64,000 nt of DNA from Hemicordylus capensis (GCF_027244095.1 NC_069660.1:288570863-288634862), one strand, 5' to 3'. Counted from the stretch's first letter, positions 1-14,400 are shown. A program made the numbers and translations. Notes: generated by a model from the sequence alone, not told the origin.

Positions 1-1573
<1,573 letters not shown>

Positions 1574-1824
1574 AGTATTCTTTCAACAACAGCCCCCCTT
1601 ATATAACCCTCTTCCTTGAAATCCAGTTTTCTAGATAGAGAAGCAAGCACTTGGCTGCAACGCACAAACTTGTGTATAGAAACAGTTTGCAGTTGATTTT
1701 TCTACTTTTAAATATATACACAAGCACATAGCATGTTTTCTACAATGTTTTAAAAAATCCAGAATTCTGTTTTGGAATCTAAGTACTATTTTTGTGCACA
1801 TTCTAGATAGTTTTTACATGTGTT

Positions 1825-1830
1825 AATAAA
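1825..1830 (+). terminator. CTHRC1 polyadenylation signal (AATAAA)
   Basis: The first canonical AATAAA after the stop codon, about 250 bases into the 3' UTR. Cleavage would fall near 1845-1860. Confidence 0.7.
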
Positions 1831-2057
1831 AATCTTTTATAAGTAGCCAAAGTAAAGAAATCTTATTAACAAACATTTAGCCTTGTTCAAGCATTTACCT
1901 ACCATTACCACCCAAAAAGTGTTTTACTTTCATCCACCTTCTACTGAACCACCCTTTCCGATTATGAAAACAATATTAGAACAAACTGTGTATTGTAAGA
2001 CAAAACTGATGCAAATTATTGCAACTTTAAGATAGGTGAATTATTAATTATTTTCAG

Positions 2058-2150
2058 TCTTGGGAAAGATGATGGATACAAGGCTCTGATGCACACATAA
2101 CTAAGAACTCTTTTGCCTGCAAGGGCTTCCCCAAACATTTAGTGGACAAG
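2058..2150 (+). pseudogene. Exon-like stretch of an unrecognised gene or gene relic (upstream piece)
   Basis: A 93-base stretch sits between a good acceptor (ttattttcag) and a consensus donor (AAG|gtaagt). One frame reads like conserved protein, ending NSFACKGFPKHLVDK, but has an in-frame TGA next to a small GAT/TGA duplication near the exon start. In that frame it joins in phase 0 to the exon-like stretch at 4913-5047. I do not recognise the protein. It may be a degraded gene relic, a mis-spliced alternative exon, or chance. Confidence 0.35.
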
Positions 2151-2600
2151 GTAAGTCTATATGGTCACTCGTTTTAAAGCCTATATTTCAGTGATTTTCT
2201 GTGGAAGACAGCTTATCTATTCGCCAGATAAATAAAATAAAAGTAGTTCTATTCACACTTGTATGGAAGTCTCAGACTCAGTAGAACTTGTTTTTGAGTA
2301 AAGATGCAAAGGATCAGCATTAGTTCCCGGTTTTTTGATTGCTTCTGGAGGAACAGCTACGGGACTGACACCATCAGCGATTCCTCTTCCTTGACATCCA
2401 CCCATTCCCCACCCAGTAGCAACAGGCTCATTCTTAGCAATTTGTTTTAGGGATTCTGGTTGATGGGAGCCAGCAGATGCCTAAACCAATTGCTGATTTT
2501 TGAGTGGGCAGAATTTCAGGCTACCCAGAAACTTAGCGATATACCCTTTATATTTCAAAAGCTGTAAGGAAAACCCACTTTCTAGAATTATGCAAATATC
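2151..2600. other. Intergenic, nothing recognised
   Basis: AT-rich spacer with no coding frame or named repeat that I can support. Confidence 0.6.
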
Positions 2601-3005
2601 AACATAAGAACATAAGAACAGCCCTGCTGGATCAGGCCCAAGGCCCATCTAGTCCAGCATCCTGTTTCGCACGTCCTGTGGCAGAGAGTTCCACAAGTGA
2701 ATCACACGTTGTGTGAAAAAGTACTTCCATTTGTTGGTCCTAGACCTCCTGGCAATCAATTTCATGGAGTGACCCCTGGTTCTAGTGTTGTGTGAGAGGG
2801 AAAAGAATCTCTCTTTCTCCACACCATGCATGATTTTATAGACCTCTATCATGTCTCCCTGCAGTCGTCTTTTTTCTAAACTGAAAAGTCCCAGGTGTTG
2901 TAGTCTTGCCTCATAAGAAAGGTGCTCTAGGCCCCTGATCATCTTGGTTGCCCTCTTCTGTACCTTCTCCAGTTCAACAATGTCCTTTTTAAGATGTGGT
3001 AACCA
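2601..3005 (-). mobile_element. CR1 LINE, 3' end fragment
   Basis: On the minus strand an open frame (2649-2942) encodes the CR1 C-terminal region with [15 protein letters not shown] and FFTQRVIHLWNSLPQ. It is followed by the typical CR1 3' terminus: the tract around actagatgggcc and the ATGTTCTT repeats at 2601-2620. It is strongly 5'-truncated, with an internal shortening between the WNSLP segment and the tail. Confidence 0.9.
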
Positions 3006-3228
3006 GTTCAGTTATTTAAAAATATGTAAAGTTGGTATCTGTGAAACACGTGGGACTTCAGCCCTTTAGTGCCTTGCCCTCTGGTCACCTCATCTTGCAG
3101 TGTGTTGACACTGAGTTGGATCAGAACTTCATATGCAGCACCAAACCATAGTATGAATGTGCAGATTTAGCTCTGTGCTCCCCGCGCTCTAGTTTCCGAT
3201 TTAGCTGGAAACCAAACTTTTCCATTTA

Positions 3229-4648
3229 CAGTTGGCTCTTGTTATCCATGGTGCTGCCCCCATCGCTTTGTTTATATGCAGCTGAAAAATATATATGAAG
3301 AATTCGCCTATCCACAGTTCCTGGCTGGCTGGCAATGACCACATAGGTCATTTCCAGTCACTATTTTACTGAATGGATCCATTTTGTGGCTTTTGTAAAC
3401 ACACACTCCCTGCTGTGATTTTTCAGAGAGAATTGGCAGAATTTGGAGGCATTGCTGGACAGCTTGAGACCTACAGAGCATGGCGATTGATTGATTAAGT
3501 GCCGTCAAGTCGGTGACAACTCTTAGTGACCACATAGATAGGTTCTCTCCAGGATAATCTGTCTTCAACTTGGCCTTTAAGGTCTCTCAGTGGTGCATTT
3601 ATTGGTGGTGTAATCGAGTCCATCCACCTTGCTGCTGGTCATCCTCTTCTTCTCTTGCCTTCAACTTTTTCCAGCATTACGGACTTATCAAGGGAGCTGG
3701 GTCTTTGCATAATGTGTCCAAAGTATGATAGTTTGAGCCTGGTTATTTGTGCCTCGAGTGAAAATTCTGGATTGATTTGTTCTAGGATCCATTTGTTTGT
3801 TTTCCTGGCTGTCCATGGTATCATCAAAAGTCTTCTCTAGCACCAAAGTTCAAAAGTGTCAATGCTTTTTCTATCTTGTTCCTTCAAAGTCCAGCTTTTG
3901 CATCTATAGAGCGTCATGGAAAAAAACATTGTCTGAACGATTCTAATCTTTGTAGGTGTAGACATGTCACAGCATCTAAATATCCTTTCCAAGGCCTTCA
4001 TTGCACCCTACCAAGTGCTAGTCTGCGGTGTATTTCTTGACTGCTGGATCCTTTACTGTTGATGGTCGATCCTAGAAGGCAGAAGCTATCTACCACTTCA
4101 ATGTCTTCATTATCAATTCTGAGGCTGGTTGCTGTACCTGTTGTCATCAGTTTAGTCTTCTTTACATTTAGTCGTAGTCCCATCTTTTCACTGTGCTCCT
4201 TGACTTTCATTACTAGAGCTTGCAGATCATTCGCATTCTCAGCTATCAGAGCATATCATCAGAGTAGCGCAGGTTATTGATGTTTCTTCCTCCAGCTTTA
4301 AAACCACGCTCATCTTCTTCTAATCCAGCTTCTCTCAGTATATGTTCAGCATATAAATTGAATAAATAAGGAGAAAGTAGACAGCCTTGTCTTCCTCCTT
4401 TGCCGATCTGGAACTAGTCTGTTTCACCACGTTCCATCTGGACTGTGGCTTCCTGTCCTGTATATAGGTTTCTCATGAGAACAATGAGATGTTCTGGGAC
4501 ACCCATTTTCCTTACAGAGCATGGTATGGTACTTTATTTCTATTATTTCTACCCTTTTCCACCTCCAGGAACCTAACCCTCCAATTCTCAATGACTCAAG
4601 TTCTCATTATCTGGGGTTTTGTTATCTGAAGATAACAAGAGCCAACTG
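3229..4648. mobile_element. Tigger/pogo-like MITE (TA target), interrupted by a Bov-B copy
   Basis: The terminal inverted repeats are CAGTTGGCTCTTGTTATC at 3229 and its complement ending at 4648, each flanked by TA (3227-3228 and 4649-4650). Without the inserted LINE the element is about 380 bp, too short to encode a transposase. The CAGTTGG... end resembles Tigger/MER2 relatives; the family name is an inference. Confidence 0.7.
3484..4512 (-). mobile_element. Bov-B (RTE clade) LINE, 5'-truncated
   Basis: Minus-strand frames encode the Bov-B 3' region: SEKMGLRLNVKKTKLMTTG, then PWTARKTNKWILEQI and LKLSYFGHIMQR, ending in GKRRRG. The 3' terminus (gttgtcaccgacttgacgg) lies at the low-coordinate end. 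A perfect 12-bp duplication, tacagagcatgg, flanks it at 3472-3483 and 4513-4524, so the insertion into the older MITE is unambiguous. The frame is broken into several pieces. Confidence 0.92.
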
Positions 4649-4912
4649 TACACCTAAACTAGGTAAAAAATGGTTTGTGCAAACCATATTTTGCTTGGAA
4701 TTATGCAGCTGTACTTTGTAATCTTGATTTGCAGGTAAACTAGAGCAAGGGGAGGAGGGAGCACATTAACAGAGGGCTTTTCAATGCAGCACCATACTAT
4801 GGTTTTGCATTATTTCCAAACTGGCTCATTATATTAAAACATTCGCAGCAAACATGAAAGACATGTTTTCCCAGTACAGTACTATGCTATACCTTTCACC
4901 AAACCTTTCCAG

Positions 4913-5047
4913 GATAAGAGGATTTGGAATGCTGAAGCCATCGTTTTGGATCAACATATGATCAATTTATTAGAGACATATCCAGGTGGAGACCCACATG
5001 AAGCTGCTTCGAAAATATTAAGTTCGTGGTGGCCTTATTCTACCTAG
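4913..5047 (+). CDS. Putative terminal coding exon of an unrecognised gene
   Basis: After a strong acceptor (accaaacctttccag) comes a clean 44-codon frame including LDQHMINLLETYPGGDPHEA and ending SSWWPYST, then TAG at 5045-5047. An ATTAAA signal follows 35 bases on, at 5082-5087. The composition looks like real protein, not repeat. The stretch at 2058-2150 could be the exon before it, in phase 0. I do not recognise the family and no 5' exons are visible. It runs tail-to-tail with SLC25A32, whose nearest minus-strand AATAAA (4966-4971) lies inside this exon. Confidence 0.4.
   Translation, partial: DKRIWNAEAIVLDQHMINLLETYPGGDPHEAASKILSSWWPYST
4966..4971 (-). terminator. Candidate SLC25A32 polyadenylation signal
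   Basis: Reads AATAAA on the minus strand, about 385 bases beyond the SLC25A32 stop. No nearer AATAAA or ATTAAA is seen on that strand. Confidence 0.4.
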
Positions 5048-5356
5048 TATTTTGACACCAACAGTTTTCTGCCGCTGTACAATTAAATGTCCATTGCTTT
5101 TCTAAAAACAGGGCTTGATAGAAGAATTCAGAATTAAGAAATGCTGCTGGGCTGTATCTATTCATTCACTCACATGGTTAGAATGGAAATAATATTCCAA
5201 GCTATGGCGGCAGATTTAAGTTCAAAATATGTCTGTAGCATAACAAAAGATGTTCTATTCTCCATCTTCTGGGAGTAAGCCAGGCAGTGGTGTGGTGTTT
5301 CTGACTGATACAATGTCAAAGGACCATAATGCCCTCTTTGATGCAGTCTTCAATAT

Positions 5357-5489
5357 TTAGTCACCATTCTTAAAGCCAAGTAAAAAGTGAGATACTTTTT
5401 CATATACTCCAAATGTAATACAGCATGCAGGAGTCACTCTGATCACATTAGGTATAATTCCTTTGTAAAATCCATGAACTCCTTCTTTC
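5357..5489 (-). CDS. SLC25A32: SLC25A32 coding exon 7 (terminal)
   Basis: Encodes the last amphipathic and sixth membrane segment, with [20 protein letters not shown] and [10 protein letters not shown], ending in TAA (complement of 5357-5359). The acceptor is ttttcatag. Confidence 0.96.
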
Positions 5490-8400
5490 CTATGAAAAAG
5501 TAGAAAACATTTACTGACAATTTCCAATTAGGGAAAACCATCATACTACTATTTACTTATTTATGTACATTTATATACTGCCCCATACAACAAACAAGTC
5601 CCTGGGTGGTTCACAATGTAAAACCATTAAAACATTAACATAATTAAAACAATTTAAAATACAGAAAGAACTCTAAAACTATAAACTAAAAGCCTGACTA
5701 AACAGGGCAGGGTATAAATATTTTAAATGAATAAATAATATACCATCATCTTGAAATCTGAAACTTCAGTTGCTGGAAAAATACTGTTCAGGAAAAGTAC
5801 TAGTACTGAAAACAACCAAACTCGCTCCATACTGAAATCCTCTTGAAAACTCATTTGCACCCATTACTGCTATGGAAATATGGGATCTCTAGATTTATTT
5901 ATTAATTTGATTTTTAGACTGCCCTTACAGAATAGCTCAGGGCGGTTCACAAATATCATAAAACAATTAAAATCAATCAATGATCGGAAATAATTTTTTA
6001 AAAAATACAATAAAACAGCTAAAAATAAAACAATTCAAAACCTTATTAAAACCCAATACATTGAAAACCCTTTAAAACAATTTTAAAACCCTGGAAGGCC
6101 AGGCCAAACAGGTTGGTCCTTAGGGCTCTCCTAAATGCCAATAAAGAATTCAAATTACAGATTTCTGCAGGGAGTGCATTCCACAATCTAGGAGCGGCTA
6201 CAGAGAACGCCCGCCTCAGGGTCGCCACCAGATGAGCCGGTGGCAACTGGAGCTGGACCTCCTCAGATGATCTTAGCGTGTGGTGGGGATCAGACCGAAG
6301 AAGGCGCTCTCTAAGGTAACCTGGACCTAAGCCGTTCAGGGCTTTAAAGGTAATAACCAGCACTTTGTATTTTGCCCAGAAACATATCAGCAGCCAATGC
6401 AGCTGTTTTAGAACAGGCGTAATATGGTCTCTCCATGTTGCCCCAGAGACCCGCCTGGCTGCCGCATTTTGAACTAACTGAAGTTTCCGAACTACGTACA
6501 AAGGCAGCCCCACGTAGAGCGCATTACAGTAGTCAAGCCTGGAAGTTACCAGTTGGTGCACCACTGTTCTGAGGTCATCCTCCTCAAGGAATGGATGCAG
6601 CTGTCGGATCAGCCTAAGCTGGTAAAAAGCACTCCTAGCCATAGCCTCCACCTGAGATACCAGAGTGAGGCCTGGATCCAGGAGTACCCCCAAGCTGCGT
6701 ACCTGCTCCTTCTGGGGGAGTGTAACCCCATCCAGCACAGGGAGATCTAACTCATCCCTCAGATTCTGAGCTCCTACAGAGAGCACCTCCGTCTTGCTTG
6801 GATTCAGCTTCAATTTGTTATCCCTCATCCAGCCCATTACTGCTGATGACAGTATAGAAGTCTATACATTGTTTTATTGACTGCAGTTAAGTCAATCATA
6901 GCTAATGGGTTTAGCAAGCAACAATACCAAATTCCCTAGTGATTTATTAACAGATAATCTTTCTTCTAAATCAGCCACATTGATCCCACACCTTTTCTGC
7001 TATGTCACATTTGTTTTGAATCAGTGTAGGAAACCTCCGATATCAGTATATTCAATATTTATCTTAACTTTCAGTTGTAAATTTTTTCTTCTAAGATAGG
7101 ACATGGCATATTTCTCCCTATACTGAATTCTATGGGTCATAATACTTCAAGTTAAGGTTGGGAAAGTTTCCATCTCCTCTGAAAGAGGCAGTTATTGGAA
7201 CTATTTTGAAAAAGTCCTCTCTTGATTCCTCCGATTGTAATAACTATGGCCCAGTTTCTAATCTCCCCTTTTTGGACAATTTGTCTAGGTCTTCCATTAG
7301 TTCTCTGTTACTAATTGTACTTGCTATCTGCCAAGATATCACTTATCATATGCTCAGGGGCATGTTACCAAATTTTTCTTAAACATGGCTGTAACACGAT
7401 CCCCAGCTTTTGCCTTTGCCAGCAGCCTATACAGGTAGTGGCCAGGAGCATGGAGGACCTAGCCAAATTGTGTTTCCATGCTTATGAATTTGTAGGGCAG
7501 CACAATATCTCAGACTCGACATCAGGTCTCATGCCCCCCTGGCAGAACATCAATGGTCCATTAAAATTTCCTCGTATTTTGGAGTTCAGTTTTGGAGTCC
7601 ATACCCAAAACTATCCCTCTAAACGAAAGGTTTTTCTTTAATTGAATGTATCTCTGTACTTATAAGGATTTAAGACTGACCTAGAAATAAGTTTTCTGCC
7701 TTATAATTTACTAATTTTAGCCTTTTTACTGTTGTAGCAAACGATTCGTGCATGTTTTTGACCGCTTTGAAATAAAGTACTCCTAATGTAGTAACACACA
7801 AGGAAAAGAAGTTACAGAGTTTTAATTCTTTATAAACAGGAAGCACATCAATGATAGTAAAAGAACCACTTTCACAGCAGATTTAGATCCCCAGGCCTAC
7901 CTCCATGTTCTACGAATGACATCAACCACTCCTGAGTATTGGTTGTGCTGATCCTGGAGACGGGCCCTCACAACCTGATATGGGTATGTTGCTGAAACTG
8001 CAAATATTTTGGACAATGCTGCCATAGAGATATATTCCAAAGTGTTCTTTTAAAAGAAGAAAGAATTATACTAATATTAGTTTCCAACATATTTTAGAAA
8101 GCCACCACCAAGGGCCAAAACCCAAACTACAATTTTCCATCATTTGGGAAGGGTGGGGCAATTTTCACAGATGCCCTTTTCCCTCTGCAGCCACCTGTGC
8201 TGAAATTATGTCCCTGAGGGATGAGACACATCATTTCTGGAGGCACAGGCAGCCAGAGGCAGGGGAAGATCAGCAAATATATGAAGAATACAAAATACAT
8301 GAAGAAATTTATTTAACCACTTTCCAACAAAATTTCCCAAAGTGGTTTACACCAATAGTAATATTGCACTTAGATATTAAACAAGCAGAAAATCCTGGCA

Positions 8401-11400
8401 CACAGGGCTATATAGGAAGCTGTCTTATACCAAGTCTGACCTTTGGCCCATCTAGCTCAGTACTCTATACTAACTGGCAACAGTTCTCCAGAGTTTCAGC
8501 CAGAGATTTCTCAAACCTATCTTGAGATGCCAGGAGCTGAATCTGAATCTGCATGCAAAGTGTATGTTCTACCACAGAGCGACAGATTCTCCCCATTGGA
8601 ATGGATGTCTGCCAATGAAATGTCACTTTTTTGGTCCCTTCGTTTGTTAATATTACAGTTTTCCTATCATTAGCATTTGAATATACAGGTGTTGCTAACA
8701 TGAAGTACATATTTTGTGAGTTAGTACCAGTTTATGAAATAATACAAACACAAACCATCTGTTCTCAATTATACAGGTGAAATCCAGAGTACCTTGCAAT
8801 TATATTCTATATAAACTAGAAAATTCCATTCTACAGGTTATCTTACCAGTTTCAGATCTGATCGCCTGTTTAGGTGTCTATTATATTTTGATTTCAGCTC
8901 TTCATATGCCATGAACTGAAGTGCTCCGTGTGATGTTCCAAACAGACCAGGTACAAATCCCTAGACAGACAGTTAAGAGTGCAAATATGAAGAGCTAACT
9001 CACCTACTATGCAAAACTGATGCATATTTCAAGACAACATTAGTTATCACTTGAAAATATTTTATTGCTACCCAAACTAACTTATTTCTTGCAAACAAGT
9101 ACATTGGCACTACCATCAACTCACACTATCTTACTTCTTTACTTGAGGGGGGAAATCACAATGTATTATCACAAGTTTAGGGTTTCTAGAAATACTACAC
9201 AGCCACAAGTGTAACAAACCAATGACAACTAGACACTTGCTTTCAGTCTTACTGAAGATGAAAAACATCTTCATCAACAGAGCAGATGTTTTTCGAGTAT
9301 CAATATCCATAATACAAAGATAAGAAAGTTTTTACCACCATAACTTCCCAGTTTAGGTGGCATTAGGTCAGTCTTATTACCACACCAAAAGGGAGAGGCT
9401 TCCAGCTCTAAGCATGTCCGATTACCATGCCTATCCTATTTCTCATGGGGTTCTTTTTGCCCTTTGCTTATTATAGGAGTACCAAATAAAGGCAGTAGTT
9501 TAAAATACAACATTTCAGAAAGAGAACAGGGGCATCTGCTCAAAATTAAGATCATGTCTGGGAAGCCCTCCCCACTCCCCAATACTTGGACTGAAGAGTG
9601 TAGCTATGAGAAAGTGCTTCCCAGTTGCAGAGGATGGTCTCCTTAATATTTATCTGAGAAACACAAGTTCTCAGACCCTCAAGCCATATGTACAGATTCA
9701 GCGTGTATGTGTCCTTGGGGGAAGTTGCAGGTCAATACTTTCATGTACTGTGAGTTTCAGCTTCTGTTTTAGGACAACTTTTTTTTTTAGCTGAACAGAC
9801 ATTGTGGGTAACTGGCAGCAGAAGCCGACACCGGCTCAGTGGCTGACATCCTAATGAAGACCTGTAAGGGTGTGACGGGAGCCCTTGTGCGAAAGAAGCT
9901 TTAGACTCGGGAGCCTTCCCCACGTTCTAGAAGGTCTCTCTGCAATATCGAACACACATTGCTGACTTTCAGTGATGTGTATACAATCTTGCGCAGCACT
10001 TCCAGAGCACAGGGGATGTTCTGGACTCCAAAGGCTCTTGTGCAAAAGCACCTGCACAAGGGGAATGGCGTAACAGCTCCCATCATGCCCCTGCAGCCCC
10101 TCGAAGTGTGAATGCTTTGTTAGTCAGCTGCTGACTTTACTGATAACATTATTTCTGGATAATTATTCTTAGAATTATGGTCTTTGCCACCAGCAACGCA
10201 AAGTTACAAGCAGAAACAACTGCAGGAGACAAGTGTCATTTGACTCAGAAATGCTGTTCCCTACCTTGGGAGTAGGAGTGTGCATGGTTCGGTCTGGGCA
10301 CTATGTTAAGGACCGCCGGACCGATTTGGAGGTCCGGCAGGGCGGGGGCATGTAGCTTTAAGGGGGTTGTGGTAGTACTCCCCCCCCCCGCCGCTCTTCC
10401 CCCTCCGGCGCTGGTGCTGTTAAAAATCTTGGGGCGGCAGAGTTCCTCCCTGCCGCCCCTGCCCCCGTCGTCGTTCTTCAAAGCTCTCAACGGAGTCCAG
10501 CTAGCGGTGCGCATGCGCCCTGCGCGTTGCACGCATCTCCACTGCTGGCGCGCATGCGTCGCCTGTCACATGGCGTGTGCGCGCCGCTAGCTGGACTCCG
10601 TTGAGAGCTTTGAAGAACAACGACGGGGGCAGGGGCGGCAGGGAGGAACTCTGCCGCCCCAAGAAGATTTTTAATAGCATCCGCGCCGGAGGGGGAAGGG
10701 CGGCAGGGGGAGGGGGAAGTACTACCCCCCCTTAAAGCTACATGCCCCTCAGTGCCGGACCACGCCTCCGTGGTTCCGTGCACATCCCTACTTGGGAGGC
10801 TCCCCAAAGTGTTTTCCAGAGTCTCAAGTATGGCTCTATGACAAAAGATTGGAAGAGACTGGGGAAGTCAGAGGAAGAACAAGGAAGCTTATTAGCAAAC
10901 TTATTGTAGCAAAACTCATTCTATATTGGTGTCACAACAACATTCCCCCCAAACCAAATGCCAGTATTTCTGGCTGTGACTTCTATTTTACCTTGTATAG
11001 GCCACGGATGCCTTCATACTTGTATATTTTAATAAGGGCATCAAGCATCCCTTTGTACTGCCGCTTTGATGAGTTAATGCCAGCTTCATATTGTAACACA
11101 AGTCGAGTCTTCGTTACCCATATTGGGTTTGTAATACACAGGGTCATAGCTCCTAACAACAGATGAAAATTTGGTAATTGTAGCAATGGCAACACTGTTT
11201 ATAATAATGAAGGGTGGAATTTCAACAGCACTTCCCCCAGCACATGTGCGCGTGCACATGCGCACACACACCCCTTGCGAAATCCACTTTTTGCTCCATG
11301 AGTTAACAGCCAAGGTCTATTTTACTTATTGCTCTGCATTTATCAAGAGCTACAGACAGAGAATACATCCTGCTTGCAGAATATGGGGATATCTGTAGTG

Positions 11401-14400
11401 AGTGCACTCTGCCAAATGTCTCCTGTGTGCTCCCTACATATTTTAACAACAAACCTACAGTCAAGACCAGTGATATCACAAGAACAAAATTAAGTCTGCA
11501 AACAAGTTCCATGCTTATTTCTTCCCCTCTTGTGCACTGTTTCCCTAGCCATCTCCTATTTATTGCTAATCATAGCTTGCGATGACATCCAAATGAGCAA
11601 ACTATGATTAGTGCTTGCTTTCCAAATCAGAATTCGAAAACCAAAGTTTGAACTGGGTTTCTGATTTTAATTTGGAGAACAAGCACTAACCAGTTTGTCA
11701 ATTCAGATGTCACAGAAAACTATGATTAGACAAAGGGATGCAATGCATGAGAGGAAGTGAAGTGACGGAGAAAGCATAGGTGCCTGAGACTCATTTCCAA
11801 TCCTTCAAATGATGGATTACTGTAGTGCTTAAGATTTATCCCTTTTTCATTTTGAAGAATGAATGCACTGAAGAAACCAATATCATGCAATGCACAAGAT
11901 ATGCATATGTGATTTATTTATTTTGCAACCCAACACAGAAGATCAATTCACAAGGCTGAATTATTGCTCTGGCTTAATTATGATTAATATGACAACTATG
12001 TGCCTCAGACTCACACAGTCCGGCCCCCAACCCCCACTCTTCAGATTTATTGCGACATCGAAACTCAAATCCTGGCTTGTTTCAACCACAGTCTGCGATA
12101 CTGATGATAGAACATCCTGGGATTTTAGTTCAGACATCACAAGAAATCCTGGCTTGTTCCAAACCATGAATGAAGTTGACAACTTCCTCCCCTTGGGTGC
12201 AGAGGGGAGCCTGGTTAAACCATGGTTGTGTGTGACATCCGAGTTGAGCCACTGCTTATTAAAAGTCTGACGCCAACATTCCAAGCTAAATACAAAGACT
12301 AGGATCCAAAGAGATACTTTAAGTGCTTCCCAAAGACTGCTTGACATGCTCATTGTGATTTTATTTATTTACTGGTTTATTTATTTATTTGAAATGCAGA
12401 TCCCTATAACAAAAACCTAAACTGTTTTTGAAAAGGTCCACAATTTCAAAACTGAGTTGCCGTGAGCCATGGGAATCTGCAATATGAGAAACACAAGCAT
12501 AAAGCCCCTTAGATACACAAACTACTTCCTGCCACCTCCCAGCTTTTTTTTAGTAGTTTAAGTTCAAGGAACCTAACCCTGCCAAGGTTAAGATCTCTTT
12601 ATTCGTGGTGTCATTATCCACAGAAATTGGTGGGAACGGAACCCCTGCAAATAATGAGGATCACCTGTATTACCAACAGGGCATTCAAGACAGTCTAGAT
12701 CAGGGTTGCACAACTCAAATGCCCGAGTGGGCCAGAACTAACCTTGCCTTGCTGTGCAGGGCCGAGGTCAGTTTTCAGCACATTAATTATAACATTAAAG
12801 TTAATTATTTAAAATGTTAATAAAAGTGAGGAACAGAGGATTGGAGTCCGGGGGAAAGGGGGACAATGTCAGTAGGCCGACTGCGCTGAGCCACTGCTGC
12901 TTATCCATGGGACAAGCCAAGAGCTCTTCATAGGTCTTGCTATTGCTGCAGGATATTCCTATCTGGGGGCCAGAAAGAAAGTCCCCACGGGCCAGATCCA
13001 GGCCTTATGTTGTGCAGCCCTAGTCTATATTAATAATTTTATCTGACAAAGTAAATACAGGGTTTAAAATTGCAAAAAAGAAAAAAAGAAGAGCTATCTA
13101 AAATAACTAAGATTCAGAACATATCTTTGTACACTTTTCAGTTAAACACAAATGGGATGAAAAAGAATTTATATCTCTATCAGAATCTGCTACTGCTGAG
13201 GCAAGTGAACACACAGTGAGTTTGTATGTTTACTAAATTGAACATTTCACCGATCTGAAAACACTATCATGTACTTTTAGGTGATCAAACCAATTGTCTG
13301 AATTAAACACGACGATTTTGAACTGGCAACAAAATTGATCAACCAAGTCAAAATGCAACATGGGGACAGGCTAGAAATATACATTAATCCTGTTGATATT
13401 TTCCTCACCAGCCTCAGCAGCCGACACCAGGTGCTCAGTTGCTCCAAGGCTTTCCAGCTTATCCTCGGTCTTGTAGGCTTTAATGGCATTATAGCTGAGG
13501 AGTGAAATGTTAAGATTAAATTAAGAAATCTAGATGATTCATTCAAATGTGTGCAATATATTCACAATATAAATACAAAATTATACATGCAGAATAGGCA
13601 CTTATTTGTATGCATGTATGATATATAGACTGGAAGCCAGAAAGCTAGGTTAGGTACAGCCAAAGGCTTGTGCATAACTAGAATAATGTTTTCGCTTCTT
13701 TTTCCCCTTCAAACAGCAGCCCTTATGTCATATCACAGACTGCTTTTGAAACTTGAGTTTTCAAAGGTGACTTGGTATGAGGCTACAGTAAAGTCCACAT
13801 GAAATTAGTTGTGTGGTTCTTTGGAAACTGGTCATGTTCCTATACAAGAACATACATAACTGAACATTTAGATATTTTATATAAAACCATCATTTTACTA
13901 AAATTTTACAACTATGTACAAAACATACATTTAAAAATTAAGCAATTCTTACACAGAATTGTTTAATTCTACAACAACAAATAAGACAAATATTTATATA
14001 ATGCTTTTCAACAAAAGTTCCCAAAGCGATTTACATAGATATAAATAAAATAAAAATAAAATAAATAAAATTCTTTGTAACAACAACATTTCCCTGTATG
14101 TTGCTACAAATACAAGTGTAAAACCGAGGAATGTGATATAAATAGATCAGAGTGGAAATGGTATCAAGTAGTTTAAATATCTTTACAGCAGTTAATATTA
14201 AATCCAAAGCGACTAAGACTATTTATTTTAATTAATGGAGCTGCTTTAGCTTGAAAAAACTGCAGATAAGGCAACAAATATTCCAAAACATCAAAACAAA
14301 ATGTGGTCCATGTACTTAATTACACTGAGCTTTTATTTATTTCAATTACCTCATGCCCTCTGGGTGCCAAATGTAATAAGCTTTTGCACTGGCTGGTAAA

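Noticed and set aside
2058-2150. In-frame TGA as selenocysteine
   Set aside because: No SECIS-like structure was identified, and a small local duplication explains the TGA more simply.
6046-6837. 263-codon open frame as a host gene
   Set aside because: The residues are the L2 LINE reverse-transcriptase end ([17 protein letters not shown]), and the frame ends in an L2 3' UTR.
10273-10790. Hairpin as a microRNA gene
   Set aside because: Far too long, and its ends and 8-bp duplication mark it as a transposon.
10245-10807. Open frames of about 95-106 codons on both strands
   Set aside because: Mirror translations of the two arms of a foldback MITE.
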